DNA of 64,000 bases from Lachnospira pectinoschiza (GTDB lineage Bacteria > Bacillota > Clostridia > Lachnospirales > Lachnospiraceae). Location: NCBI RefSeq assembly GCF_900103815.1, contig NZ_FNHZ01000002.1, positions 347,925-411,924 on the forward strand. The letters are read 5' to 3'. Of this stretch, positions 53,627-62,595 are shown piece after piece. The position numbers and the translations under genes were made by a program. Numbering within the stretch: position 1 is the stretch's first letter; each line of letters opens with the position of its first letter. Below the pieces are notes generated by a model. The model ran no database searches. It was not told the origin of the DNA and saw only the letters and a list, made by a program, of their open reading frames with translations.

Positions 53627-55429
53627 CTACAATGTAAACTTTGCAACCTGTCCCTTTAACTCACCTGCTGTTTCAGCAAGACTTGCACTGGCCTTAACAA
53701 TTTCCTGGGCTGTGGCAGCCTGCTCTTGTGACGCAGCGGATACATTACTTGTTTCATCAACAACTGTCTGTGACATTTCCTGAATCTCATCAATAGATGT
53801 GGCAAGCTGTCTTGTTCTATCTGATAAGTCTTCTACAATATCATTCATCTGCTCTGTAGCTGATGAAATATCTGATACCATGCCTACAATATTATTAAAG
53901 GTCTGACCTGAACTACTAACAATCTTAGTTCCATCCTCAACAATTTCAAGACCTTCACGCATTGAGCTAACAGCCTTATCTGACTTAGTCTGAATTGTAG
54001 TAATAAGATTTGTAATTCTGCTAGCTGCATCATTTGATTCATCCGCTAACTTTCTAATTTCATCTGCAACAACTGCAAAGCCCTTACCAGCTTCACCAGC
54101 ACGAGCAGCCTCAATAGAAGCATTTAAAGAAAGCAAGTTAGTCTGTTCAGCAATTTCTGAAATTGTAACTACAATAGAACCAATTGTCTGTAACTGATCC
54201 CCAAGACCAGATACAACAGTAGATGTATTACTTACAGCAGATTCGATTTCACCCATACGCTTCATAGCAAGATTAATCTCCTTGCTACCCTCATCTGCCT
54301 TAGAATTTGTCTCACCAATTAACTCATCAAATCTAGTAAGAGTATCCTTAAAGTCATTCATATTCGTCTTAAATGCATTTGCCATATCACCAGCACTTGT
54401 TACGTCATCCATCTGTCTAGAACAACTAGCAGCCACGTTAGTACATGACTCAGCAACCATCATAGAAGCCTCTGCCGACTGATCTGATGATGCATTAAGC
54501 TCTTCTGATGCCGATGCCACAAAGTCTGCAGAATCCGCGATCTTTATAAATAGCTCACGAAGCTTTGACTGTAAATCCTCACAGGCCTCATTCATAACGC
54601 CAAGCTCAGTCTTTGAAAATGCTGTCTTTGTATTCTCTTCATCACTAACAGAGAAGTCTCCGCTAGCCATTTTATGAAGCTTAGCAGTAATCTTTTTAAT
54701 TGGATTAGCCATCTTAGAGCCAAAGATAAAGCCAACCGCAGAAAATACAAGAATAATAATCACTGTAGCAAATATAAGCTTATTAAGTGTAACCTTTAGA
54801 GCTTTATCTGCTGTAGCTGTATATTCTGCAACTTCTTCATCTATAGAATCAATGTAAACACCAGTTCCTATTACCCAGTCATAAGGCTCAAAATACATTG
54901 AGTAGTTTCTCTTTGGAAGAGCCTCACCACCACCAGATTTTGGGAACATTAAATCAGTAAAGCCACCACCATTTAAAGCTTGCTTAATTATTTCCTGAAT
55001 ATAATAGGTTCCATTAGAATCCACAGCATTGTATCTGTTGGTTCCTTCAGTGTCACGGCCAAGTAAAACTACATTATCACCGCTTGATGTATCTACAAAG
55101 AAATAACCCTCGCCATTATTGTAGCGTAATTCACGAAGAATATTTGCTGCAACTGACTTAGCTTCTTCCTCTGAAAATGCACCATTTTGCTGATCTGCAT
55201 AAATAATATCTAGAATACTCACAGCCTCTTCTGTTAAATATTGAAGCTGGTTCTCCACGTTTTTCTCAAGCTGCTCACGATAACTTTCCTGTTCTTCTTT
55301 GTTGGTATTAATGATATTTACCATTGAAATCAAAAGTACTACCACACTTGTTAAGATAACAACTGAAACCACAAAAAGAATAATAATGCCTTTAATAGAG
55401 TTTAATCCCTTATTCTTTGATAAGTCCAT
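53627..55429 (-). CDS. Methyl-accepting chemotaxis protein with Cache domain
   Basis: The product is about 600 residues from the ATG at 55429, seven bases after AGGAGG; an ATG two codons earlier is too close to that site. Membrane helix about 13-36; single Cache sensor about 45-200 ([31 protein letters not shown]); second helix about 210-232; HAMP; then an MCP coiled coil with the hairpin tip [20 protein letters not shown] at about 430-450. It lacks a C-terminal CheR tether. The class is a signalling receptor for chemotaxis to a small organic ligand, supporting that the organism is motile. Confidence 0.95.
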   Translation of the reverse strand: MDLSKNKGLNSIKGIIILFVVSVVILTSVVVLLISMVNIINTNKEEQESYREQLEKNVENQLQYLTEEAVSILDIIYADQQNGAFSEEEAKSVAANILRELRYNNGEGYFFVDTSSGDNVVLLGRDTEGTNRYNAVDSNGTYYIQEIIKQALNGGGFTDLMFPKSGGGEALPKRNYSMYFEPYDWVIGTGVYIDSIDEEVAEYTATADKALKVTLNKLIFATVIIILVFSAVGFIFGSKMANPIKKITAKLHKMASGDFSVSDEENTKTAFSKTELGVMNEACEDLQSKLRELFIKIADSADFVASASEELNASSDQSAEASMMVAESCTNVAASCSRQMDDVTSAGDMANAFKTNMNDFKDTLTRFDELIGETNSKADEGSKEINLAMKRMGEIESAVSNTSTVVSGLGDQLQTIGSIVVTISEIAEQTNLLSLNASIEAARAGEAGKGFAVVADEIRKLADESNDAASRITNLITTIQTKSDKAVSSMREGLEIVEDGTKIVSSSGQTFNNIVGMVSDISSATEQMNDIVEDLSDRTRQLATSIDEIQEMSQTVVDETSNVSAASQEQAATAQEIVKASASLAETAGELKGQVAKFTL

Positions 55430-55566
55430 ATGCATACCTCCTATATTTAATTATCACGGTCGATATAGTTGTATTTTATCATAATTTAGACATTAATCCA
55501 AATATTAAAATTTTTGTTTTATAGGAGATAATTTTTCAGAAAATGTACTTAAATAGGGATTTAAGA

Positions 55567-55643
55567 ATGGCCCGCCTAAATTAAAGAAAGGTATGTTAGT
55601 AACTTGGCGTCTAAGATACATTTCCTTAACTTAAGCGGGTCAT
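55567..55643 (-). repeat. Long RNA-like hairpin or foldback element
   Basis: A 77-nt element of two arms. On the minus strand CCCGCUUAAGUUAAGGAAA pairs with UUUCUUUAAUUUAGGCGGG over 19 positions counting G-U pairs. Three A-C mismatches on the plus strand become G-U on the minus strand, and one does the opposite. The loop reads CUUAGACGCCAAGUUACUAAC on the minus strand. It has no T-tract and no ORF. Confidence 0.6.
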
Positions 55644-55691
55644 CCCTGTGCTTGAAAGATTTATGTAAAGTATGTCCTTATTATTAGATTA

Positions 55692-56927
55692 CTAGGCTAT
55701 GCAAGCCTCAAGTTCCTTTTGGATTTCTTCTCTATTATAGTCAAGACCAATGAATACAATCTGGTTTAGTCTATCACCGTATTCCTCATCCCAGTCTTCT
55801 AAGACTTCAGGATAAAGGTCAAATACCTGCTGCTTCTCTTCTTTACTAAATGCGTCAACCCAGTTTGAATACTCCATAACAGAAGCATTGCGACCAGCGC
55901 TCTCAACTAACTGAACGTGAGTTGGATCATCCTCAAACCAGATGTAACCCTTTGATCTAATAATTTCATGAGGAAAATTCTGCTCTAAAAAGCCCATGAA
56001 CTTTTCTCTAACAAAAGGTCGTTTTTCTTCAAAAACAAAGGAGTCGATGCCGTATTCATCCTGCTCACTTTTCTTACCCTCTACACTCTCCTTAAGAGCT
56101 CTTTGAATTGCAGAAGAATTCATAGCCTTATCATAATCAAAGCTTGCTCCATTAAGGATTCTATCGTAATTTACCTTAGCAAAAATACTCTCAATAATCT
56201 CTGCCTCAGGCTGTAACTTCTTAATTAGATTCTTAACCTCAAGCAAGGCCTCAGAACTAACTAAGTCGCATTTATTCAAAACGATACAGTTACAAAATTC
56301 AATCTGGTCCATAACTAGATTTATAATGTCAGGGTCATCCTCAGTGTTATCATCATCTAGATCAACGTTGTCATCAATGCGAAGTTTGAGGTTTGAAGAT
56401 GTTTCCTTGTTGGCCTCTGTCTTGTCGCTGTTGCTTGTGAGACTTTCGGCCTCTGTCTCATTTTCATTAAGATGCTCCTGAATGTCAAAGAGGAATTCCT
56501 TATTAATTCTGTCTGCATCCACAAGAGTGATGATTCTTGAAAGGAAGAAATTGGCCTTCTTGTTAGTCTCCTCGTAAGCAAGGAAAGACTGAGCGATATT
56601 AGCAGGCTCACTGATTCCAGAAGCTTCAACAAAGATAGCGTCAATGTTCTTAATCTTTGCAAGGTTCTCAATCTCCACCATAAACTCATCGCGAAGTGTA
56701 CAGCAAATGCAACCGTTACTAAGTTCAATCATCTTTGTGTCCATTTTTTTCATAGTCTCGTTCTTAATAAGCTTAGCGTCGATGTTGACCTTGCCCATAT
56801 CGTTAACAACCAAGGCGATTTTTCTATTCTCGAAGGCAAGTAAGTTGTTTAAAAATGTAGTCTTGCCGGAACCTAAATAACCAGTAATTAACACTACTGG
56901 TATCCTTTTCTTACTAAATAAACTCAT
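55692..56927 (-). CDS. COG0523 (CobW/ZNG1-like) GTPase, probable zinc metallochaperone
   Basis: The protein has 411 residues. Walker A GYLGSGKTTF at 16-25, the metal-binding SNGCICCTLRDE motif (CxCC, Cys73/75/76), EASGISEPA, and the NKCD G4 motif (VLNKCDLV) define a G3E GTPase. An acidic insert at about 155-205 is Asp/Glu-rich instead of the His-rich loop often seen. The C-terminal CobW_C domain is present (RSKGYIWFEDDP). Its start overlaps the rpmG stop (TAATG). Coupling with an L33 paralogue points to zinc homeostasis. Confidence 0.9.
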   Translation of the reverse strand: MSLFSKKRIPVVLITGYLGSGKTTFLNNLLAFENRKIALVVNDMGKVNIDAKLIKNETMKKMDTKMIELSNGCICCTLRDEFMVEIENLAKIKNIDAIFVEASGISEPANIAQSFLAYEETNKKANFFLSRIITLVDADRINKEFLFDIQEHLNENETEAESLTSNSDKTEANKETSSNLKLRIDDNVDLDDDNTEDDPDIINLVMDQIEFCNCIVLNKCDLVSSEALLEVKNLIKKLQPEAEIIESIFAKVNYDRILNGASFDYDKAMNSSAIQRALKESVEGKKSEQDEYGIDSFVFEEKRPFVREKFMGFLEQNFPHEIIRSKGYIWFEDDPTHVQLVESAGRNASVMEYSNWVDAFSKEEKQQVFDLYPEVLEDWDEEYGDRLNQIVFIGLDYNREEIQKELEACIA

Positions 56928-57085
56928 TACTTTGTCTCCTTGTGAATAGTGTACTTCTTAAGTCGTGGACAATACTTTCTTACTTCCATTCGCTCTGGAT
57001 GAAGTCTTTTATTCTTTGTTGTTGTGTAATTTCTGTCGCCACACTCTGTGCAGGCAAGTGTGATCTTTATACGCTGTGATGCCAT
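56927..57085 (-). CDS. rpmG: Ribosomal protein L33, paralogue lacking one zinc ligand
   Basis: A 52-residue protein translated from the ATG at 57085: it opens [20 protein letters not shown] and ends [10 protein letters not shown]. The first zinc pair is CTEC (Cys12/15), but the second pair reads CPRL, so the fourth Cys is lost. L33 paralogues with fewer cysteines replace zinc-binding copies under zinc limitation. The stop overlaps the GTPase start, giving a coupled operon. An AGGAGG site precedes it. Confidence 0.92.
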   Translation of the reverse strand: MASQRIKITLACTECGDRNYTTTKNKRLHPERMEVRKYCPRLKKYTIHKETK

Positions 57086-57139
57086 AATATCCTCCTATAT
57101 GATAGCCGTTATTAGATAAATTCTATTAATTTACAAATT

Positions 57140-57154
57140 TGCAAGTCATTTGCA
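57140..57154. promoter_or_regulatory. Zur-like 7-1-7 palindrome, downstream copy
   Basis: TGCAAGTCATTTGCA, a 15-mer with 7-1-7 symmetry and one mismatch, between the promoter and the rpmG start. Confidence 0.5.
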
Positions 57155-57157
57155 ATT

Positions 57158-57172
57158 TGCAATTCAATTGCA
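57158..57172. promoter_or_regulatory. Zur-like 7-1-7 palindrome overlapping the start site
   Basis: TGCAATTCAATTGCA is a perfect 7-1-7 palindrome placed directly after the -10 hexamer of the rpmG promoter, a good repressor position. Confidence 0.6.
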
Positions 57173-57173
57173 T

Positions 57174-57201
57174 ATTATAGCACCATGAAAAATGTTGTCA
57201 A
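57174..57201 (-). promoter_or_regulatory. Promoter of the rpmG-COG0523 operon
   Basis: TTGACA (57196-57201), 16-bp spacer and TATAAT (57174-57179) on the minus strand, consensus hexamers. Confidence 0.85.
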
Positions 57202-57208
57202 TAACTTT

Positions 57209-57223
57209 TGCGAATTATTTGCA
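57209..57223. promoter_or_regulatory. Zur-like 7-1-7 palindrome upstream of the -35
   Basis: TGCGAATTATTTGCA, 7-1-7 symmetry with one mismatch, eight bases upstream of the -35 hexamer. Confidence 0.5.
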
Positions 57224-57237
57224 TTTTTATTTAAGGA

Positions 57238-57516
57238 TTAAAACTCTACTTTAAAGTCCTTTTCCCCTTCCACTAAATCCAATCTTTCCTTAGACATGGA
57301 GTAAATTCGAATAATTCTATCGGTTCTTAACTCCTCCACAAACTGATCAATTGTCTCTTCTGGTCCTTGAACCTCTAGACTAACAGAGCCGTCATATTCA
57401 TTTTTTACAAAGCCAGTTAATTTGTATGCCTGGGCTAAAAGGCTGGCCTTATATCTAAATCCCACACTTTGTACTCTTCCTGTAAAAAAATAATAATATC
57501 TGACCATCTCGTCCAT
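57238..57516 (-). CDS. acyP: Acylphosphatase
   Basis: The protein has 92 residues; GGGGGAG precedes the ATG. FTGRVQSVGFRYKA holds the phosphate-binding loop and catalytic Arg (usual GRVQGVGFR, with Ser in place of one Gly), and GFVKNEYDGSVSLEVQG has the catalytic Asn. It hydrolyses acyl phosphates such as carbamoyl and acetyl phosphate. It lies just upstream of the zinc-responsive operon but has its own orientation and spacing, so a link is not implied. Confidence 0.93.
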   Translation of the reverse strand: MDEMVRYYYFFTGRVQSVGFRYKASLLAQAYKLTGFVKNEYDGSVSLEVQGPEETIDQFVEELRTDRIIRIYSMSKERLDLVEGEKDFKVEF

Positions 57517-57692
57517 AAAAACTCCCCCTAGTAAATTTTTTTCAACTCTATAATCAGTCCAAAAATATACAATTTTCTATGTATACATATAGGAATTTAT
57601 TTAATTCACATCACTATATTTATACTAGCATTTTTATAAATATTTGTATATATTGTAATAATTATTTTTTGTAAAAATGTATCACTAGAGGG

Positions 57693-57740
57693 AAAAACTG
57701 GCGCCAGTTAGTGTTTATCCGTATATAAATCTGGCGCCAA
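57693..57740 (-). terminator. metE terminator
   Basis: CTGGCGCCAG and TTGGCGCCAG arms (57698-57740) form a 9-bp stem with a loop of about 23 nt; on the minus strand TTTTTCCC follows. Each arm is itself nearly palindromic. Confidence 0.7.
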
Positions 57741-57766
57741 GGCTTATAAGTTATTATAAATCTATC

Positions 57767-60136
57767 CTAAACGGACTTTACCTTGCTAGATTTCTGCCCA
57801 TCTTCTGCTATCTGTCCTTCTGTCTCTCTTAGCAACTTTGCTGCCGCCACTAAGTTTCTTAAGCTCTCAACGGTCTCCTTCTCGCCTCTTGTCTTAAGGC
57901 CGCAGTCAGGGTTCACCCAAAGCTTCTTACTATCAAGCTTAGATAACATTTTCTTTAAAGCATTAAAAATCTCGTCAGTAGATGGCACACGAGGGCTGTG
58001 AATGTCGTAAACTCCAGGGCCAACGGCAGTCTTAAAGTTGTTCTTTCGTAGGGCATCCAAAATCACAAGATCAGAACGAGAAGCCTCAAAGCTAATAACG
58101 TCCGCATCCATGGCATCAATGGCAGGAATGATGTCATTAAACTCGCTATAGCACATGTGAGTGTGAATCTGAGTTTCCGGCTTCACGCCACTAGTCACAA
58201 GCCTAAAGCTCTTAATTGCCCAATCAAGATACTCGCTGTACCAATCGGATTTACGAAGTGGAAGCTTTTCACGAAGGGCCGCCTCATCAATCTGAATAAT
58301 CTTAAGCCCCGCCGCCTCAAGGTCTAAAACCTCGTCACGAATAGCTAGGGCAAGCTGATTAGTCATCTCCTCCTTTGTAATGTCTTCGCGAGGGAAAGAC
58401 CAGTTAAGAATAGTCACAGGACCTGTAAGCATACCCTTTACCTCTCTATTAGTGAGGGAATTTGAGTAGCTTGACCAATCCACAGTGATAGCCTCTTTTC
58501 TGCTTACGTCACCCCAGATAATTGGTGGCTTCACGCAGCGGCTACCATAGGACTGAACCCATGCATTTTTTGTGAAAATGTATCCATCTAGGTGCTCACC
58601 AAAATACTCCACCATGTCGTTTCTTTCAAACTCACCATGGACAAGTACGTCTAGGTCTAATTCTTCCTGAAGTTTTATGCAGTCCTTAATCTTTTCCTTG
58701 ATGAAATTCTTGTAGGTCTCTTCGTTTATAAGGCCCTGTCTGTAAAGCTTTCTATTCTCTCTAACCTCCTTAGTCTGTGGGAAAGAACCAATAGTTGTAG
58801 TTGGAAAATCCGGTAAGTTAAGGACTTCTCTTTGAATCTTAGCACGCTCATTAAACTCAGGAAGTCTAGTAAAATCCTCTTCCTTAATGTTTGCTAGACG
58901 TTCCTTAACCTTAGGATTTACGCTGTTTACGCGGCCATTAAATAGACTTTGATTGTAAACGAAGATGTCCTTTTTATTCAAAACAGAGTTTAGATTAGTA
59001 AGGGCTAAATCTAAATCAGCATTCTCTTTAAGCACTAATTCTGAAAGATTCTTTAGCTCGGCTAACTCCTTTAGCTTCTCATAAGCAAAGGCAAAATGTC
59101 TCTTATATTCAAAAGCTAAATCTGTTTCTGATTCAAGTGTCAAAGGTACATGAAGCAATGAACAGCTTGTGTTAATTACAATTTTGGCCTCTGTAATTTT
59201 ATGTAAATTAGTGATTAGTTCTAGGCTTGTTTTGTAATTATTCTTCCAGATATTCTTGCCATTTACGATACCAGCAAAGAGTGTCTTATTCTTTGGGAAA
59301 CCATAGTTTTTAACATAGTCAAAAGTCTTAACCCCCTCAACAAAATCAAGGCCGTAGGCATCAAAATCATACTTTAATAAATCCACATAGATATCTCTCA
59401 CATCTCCAAAATATGTTTGTAGAAGCACCTTTAACTTATCCTTGTTAGCTAAAAGTCTAGTGTAAATATTTTCAAAAAGATCTTTATCTTCTGATGTTAG
59501 GTCAGCCACAAGGGCAGGCTCTTCAAGGGAAAGGTAGCTAATGTCCTGGCTCTTTAACTCCTCAATTAAATCAAGATATGCCTTAAGCACTGGCTCGTAA
59601 AAGCTTTCAAGCCCCTTCTCTCCTGTAAATCTAACTAACTTAAAAAATGTATATGGGCCAATAAGGTTAAACTTTGGTGTGATTCCAAGACTATTTGCAA
59701 ATTGAATCTCCTCAAGATACTTTTCGCTATCAAGACTAATGCAGGTATCATCCTCGATTTCAGCCACGATATAGTGGTAATTTGTGTTAAACCACTTCTT
59801 CATAGCAAGGGCCTTAACGCTTCTCGTCTCGTCCTCAAAGCCTCTAGCCATAGCAAAGTAAGTGTCCATTTTATTCAAAGATAATTTCTTATATCTTTCT
59901 GGGATAATGTTAAAGCTAAAAGCTAAATCAAGGAAATTATCGTAAAAAGAGAAATCATTTACGGAAATGTAATCAATTCCTGTCTCTTTTTGACAAAGGA
60001 GATTTTCTTTTCTAATCTCTTTTGCTGTGATAATTAACTCCTCTTTTGAGATTTCCTTTCTGAAATATTTTTCTGTTGCAAATTTCAACTCTCTATTCTT
60101 TCCGATTCTTGGAAAGCCAATAACTGCGCTATTCAT
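57767..60136 (-). CDS. metE: Cobalamin-independent methionine synthase
   Basis: The product is about 789 residues from the ATG at 60136 (MNSAVIGFPRIGKNRELKF), with AAAGGAGTT upstream. It has the duplicated TIM-barrel architecture: N-terminal half about 1-380 and catalytic half about 420-770. Zinc and substrate residues are visible: QIHTHMCYSEFND (His and Cys ligands), and WVNPDCGLKTR (second Cys). It transfers a methyl group from methyl-tetrahydropteroyl-triglutamate to homocysteine. I see no SAM-I or T-box leader upstream. The C-terminus has a short, low-complexity tail. Confidence 0.96.
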   Translation of the reverse strand: MNSAVIGFPRIGKNRELKFATEKYFRKEISKEELIITAKEIRKENLLCQKETGIDYISVNDFSFYDNFLDLAFSFNIIPERYKKLSLNKMDTYFAMARGFEDETRSVKALAMKKWFNTNYHYIVAEIEDDTCISLDSEKYLEEIQFANSLGITPKFNLIGPYTFFKLVRFTGEKGLESFYEPVLKAYLDLIEELKSQDISYLSLEEPALVADLTSEDKDLFENIYTRLLANKDKLKVLLQTYFGDVRDIYVDLLKYDFDAYGLDFVEGVKTFDYVKNYGFPKNKTLFAGIVNGKNIWKNNYKTSLELITNLHKITEAKIVINTSCSLLHVPLTLESETDLAFEYKRHFAFAYEKLKELAELKNLSELVLKENADLDLALTNLNSVLNKKDIFVYNQSLFNGRVNSVNPKVKERLANIKEEDFTRLPEFNERAKIQREVLNLPDFPTTTIGSFPQTKEVRENRKLYRQGLINEETYKNFIKEKIKDCIKLQEELDLDVLVHGEFERNDMVEYFGEHLDGYIFTKNAWVQSYGSRCVKPPIIWGDVSRKEAITVDWSSYSNSLTNREVKGMLTGPVTILNWSFPREDITKEEMTNQLALAIRDEVLDLEAAGLKIIQIDEAALREKLPLRKSDWYSEYLDWAIKSFRLVTSGVKPETQIHTHMCYSEFNDIIPAIDAMDADVISFEASRSDLVILDALRKNNFKTAVGPGVYDIHSPRVPSTDEIFNALKKMLSKLDSKKLWVNPDCGLKTRGEKETVESLRNLVAAAKLLRETEGQIAEDGQKSSKVKSV

Positions 60137-60244
60137 AACTAACTCCTTTATAAATTTACTTACTAGCCTAATTACTAGTGTTTTAAAGCTTTGCAAATCT
60201 TTATTATAATTGGAGTATAGTATCTAAAAAGCTTTAGGTAAAAT

Positions 60245-60292
60245 ACAAAAAAGAAAGGGTTTGTCATAAAATTAATTTATGACAAACCCTTT
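60245..60292 (-). terminator. Terminator of the NmrA/QorB-type reductase gene
   Basis: Perfect 17-bp stem AAAGGGTTTGTCATAAA / TTTATGACAAACCCTTT with a 5-nt loop (60254-60292), followed on the minus strand by CTTTTTTGT. Confidence 0.85.
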
Positions 60293-60386
60293 TATAAGGT
60301 GTTATATCTATTTCTTATTATAAAATATAAGTTTTAATTATTAGAGATTATTTTTAAGTTTGAGATACATTTTCAGAGGACTAATC

Positions 60387-61331
60387 TTAAGCATCCTTAG
60401 AATGTCTCTCACCGATCTGGAAATCATTGGCATGCTCAAACATGTACTGAACTGTCATAGCATCAGAACCTGTAAGCTTCTTGAAGTCGTCTGTGAATGT
60501 GTCCATCTTGCCCTCGCGGATAGCCTGAGCAAATGTAACCATACCGTCAGATGAGAATGGAGCCTCAGAATCCTTCTTAAATACGCCATCTGTAGTTCTT
60601 GGAACGCCCATAGCGTCGAATACCTGGTAGTTCTCCTCATCAGTAAGTTCCTTGTATGTAATTGAATTTCCTGTAACCTTGTTACCGATTTCAATAAATT
60701 CAGTGATAGTCATAAGTTCTGGACCGTTGATATCAAGTGTTGCACGAGTATACTCATCGCCTCTAAATAAAGCGTAAGCCACTGCCTTAGCACAGTCCTT
60801 TCTTGAGATGTAAGCCATCTTACCATCGCCCTGGCTGTTCTTTAAAACACCATCACCATGAACATATGTGAAATAGTTAGTAATCATAGCTTCTGCATAC
60901 TGAGAATTTCTTAGGAAAATGTAATCAAGTCCCACTTCCTTAACGTAATTTTCAGTGAAGATATGATCCTTCTTTTCAACAGATGGATTTGTCTCATCAC
61001 CAGCATTTACAAGGGATGTGTAAACAATCTGCTTAACGCCAGCTGCCTTAGCTGCATCTACTACATTTTTCTGAGCATTCTGTCTCTTAACACCAACGAA
61101 TGGCATTGAGATAAGTGCAAGTCTATCAGCACCCTTAAAAGCTTCCTCTAGACCTTCGTAGTTGTTGAAGTTAGCCTGACGAGTTTCAACGCCCTGCTCT
61201 GCGAAAACCTTTAAAGCCTCTTCGCTGTAACCAACAAAGATTAAATCTTCTTTCTTAGCAAGACCAAGTAAAATTCTTGCTGCCTCTGAACCTAAATTTC
61301 CGTCTACACCTGTTAATAATAACTTTGCCAT
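60387..61331 (-). CDS. NmrA/QorB-type NAD(P)-binding reductase
   Basis: The product is about 314 residues from ATG at 61331 (MAKLLLTGVDGNLGSEAAR), with AGGAGGTTTTTT before it. The Rossmann motif GVDGNLGSEAA and TSLVNAGDETNP with atypical SDR active-site residues place it near quinone oxidoreductase QorB (YtfG) and NmrA-like proteins. QorB reduces quinones with NADPH. The gene follows a LysR regulator gene on the same strand, which probably controls it. Confidence 0.87.
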   Translation of the reverse strand: MAKLLLTGVDGNLGSEAARILLGLAKKEDLIFVGYSEEALKVFAEQGVETRQANFNNYEGLEEAFKGADRLALISMPFVGVKRQNAQKNVVDAAKAAGVKQIVYTSLVNAGDETNPSVEKKDHIFTENYVKEVGLDYIFLRNSQYAEAMITNYFTYVHGDGVLKNSQGDGKMAYISRKDCAKAVAYALFRGDEYTRATLDINGPELMTITEFIEIGNKVTGNSITYKELTDEENYQVFDAMGVPRTTDGVFKKDSEAPFSSDGMVTFAQAIREGKMDTFTDDFKKLTGSDAMTVQYMFEHANDFQIGERHSKDA

Positions 61332-61382
61332 AAAAAACCTCCTAAAAATACAACTTAAATTAACTATTTGCTTATTTAATGA

Positions 61383-61434
61383 GTTCATTAATTATGTTCA
61401 TTAATTGCGTTCATTAATTTTGTTTGTTAATTCT
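61383..61434. repeat. Four tandem 13-bp repeats upstream of the reductase gene
   Basis: Units GTTCATTAATTAT, GTTCATTAATTGC, GTTCATTAATTTT and GTTTGTTAATTCT run without gaps, with the last least conserved. They lie about 50-100 bp upstream of the reductase start and may be regulator sites. Confidence 0.7.
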
Positions 61435-61511
61435 TTAACATTATGATAGTTAATTTTTTATCAAATGTCCAATTAGAAAAATTTATAGGGTATAACAGAA
61501 GCTTATGAGGC

Positions 61512-62387
61512 TTAAATAAGTTCAAGAAAGGCCTTTAAAGTCTGGTTTTTGTTCTCCTTTAAATAACAAGCTGCGATGCAGTATTTATGGCTACTGCCCT
61601 CGATTGGAATCATCTTTATAGAATCTCCAAAGTCAGATAGACTCTGGCTTTCCGGTGCAAATCCAATAAACCCATCTGTGATAATTGAAAACATCTCCGA
61701 CTCAATATCATCCACAGTCTTCTCTATAATTGGCTTAAAGCCATCTTCCTTCACTCTCTCAAGCATCTTATCATAAAGATTTCCAATAACCTCTTTGCTT
61801 AGCATAATTAGCGGGTATTTGTAGAGTTCTTCGGTTGTGATTACATTTTTATCAAACAAATCATGGCCCTTTCCCACCACAGCCATGTAGCGGCCTTCTT
61901 TTAGAACCTTAAATTTCGTGTGCTTATTCTCAATAAATTCCGTTGAAAAAGAAACCACCAAATCGCAGAGTTCCTTTGAAATGTACTCATCCGCCTCTTT
62001 TAAGGTGATGCGATTTAGCTTAAGTTCCGCATCTGGATAGCTTTCCTTAAATCTAGAAACAATAGGAAGCAGAGCCTGAATGTCCACCGGTGAAGAGTAG
62101 GCAATACGAAGAGCTGGCATGCTTTCGGTCTTGATTCGGTCCATTCGCTCAAGCATGTACTCGTACTGTTTATATAAAATCTTGCTCTCCTCATAGAGGC
62201 TTGTGCCAGCAGCTGTGGGCTTTATAGGAGTTTGGCTTCTATCAAAAAGTGAAAGACCAAACTGCTTTTCAAGGGAGCTGATAAACTGGCTTAAGGCCGC
62301 TTGGGATATGAAATTTTTCTTAGCTGTCTCGGTAAAATTTTTACACTCGTACAAATCGATGTAATACTTTAACTTATCTATATGCAT
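61512..62387 (-). CDS. LysR-family transcriptional regulator
   Basis: The product is about 291 residues from the ATG at 62387 (MHIDKLKYYIDLYECKNFTE), with GAAGGTG upstream. The N-terminal winged helix-turn-helix (about 1-60; NFISQAALSQFISSLEKQFGLSLFDRSQ) is followed by a periplasmic-binding-protein-like effector domain (about 90-290). It probably regulates the adjacent reductase gene, downstream on the same strand and separated by about 180 bp with tandem repeats. Effector unknown. Confidence 0.92.
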   Translation of the reverse strand: MHIDKLKYYIDLYECKNFTETAKKNFISQAALSQFISSLEKQFGLSLFDRSQTPIKPTAAGTSLYEESKILYKQYEYMLERMDRIKTESMPALRIAYSSPVDIQALLPIVSRFKESYPDAELKLNRITLKEADEYISKELCDLVVSFSTEFIENKHTKFKVLKEGRYMAVVGKGHDLFDKNVITTEELYKYPLIMLSKEVIGNLYDKMLERVKEDGFKPIIEKTVDDIESEMFSIITDGFIGFAPESQSLSDFGDSIKMIPIEGSSHKYCIAACYLKENKNQTLKAFLELI

Positions 62388-62411
62388 AAAATCACCTTCC
62401 ATCGTATTTCC

Positions 62412-62441
62412 ATTGTACTCGTCCACTCTTTTGTTAGTCAA
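62412..62441 (-). promoter_or_regulatory. Promoter of the LysR gene
   Basis: TTGACT (62436-62441), 18-bp spacer and TACAAT (62412-62417) on the minus strand. Confidence 0.55.
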
Positions 62442-62555
62442 TGGAGAATTTTCCTGGGGTAACTAATTCTCGGTGATTTCTATTTCACAACTTTTCGAAG
62501 AAAATTGTATGAACTTTTTTATGAATCCCCAATAAGGAATCGAAAATCTCTGAAA

Positions 62556-62595
62556 AAATAAAGAAAGGAACGAATTTTCAGAGAATCTTCGTTCC
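62556..62595 (-). terminator. Terminator-like hairpin behind the omega RNA
   Basis: GGAACGAA / TTCGTTCC arms (62567-62595) followed on the minus strand by TTTCTTTATTTTTT. A second inverted repeat, TCTCTGAAAA / TTTTCAGAGA, overlaps it. Confidence 0.65.

Noticed and set aside
55567..55643. Cyclic-di-GMP riboswitch upstream of the chemoreceptor
   Set aside because: The class I and class II aptamer consensus is not present; the element is one long hairpin.
60137..60260. SAM riboswitch or T-box upstream of metE
   Set aside because: No conserved aptamer sequence or leader terminator is visible; the strong hairpin at 60254-60292 is better explained as the terminator of the preceding gene.
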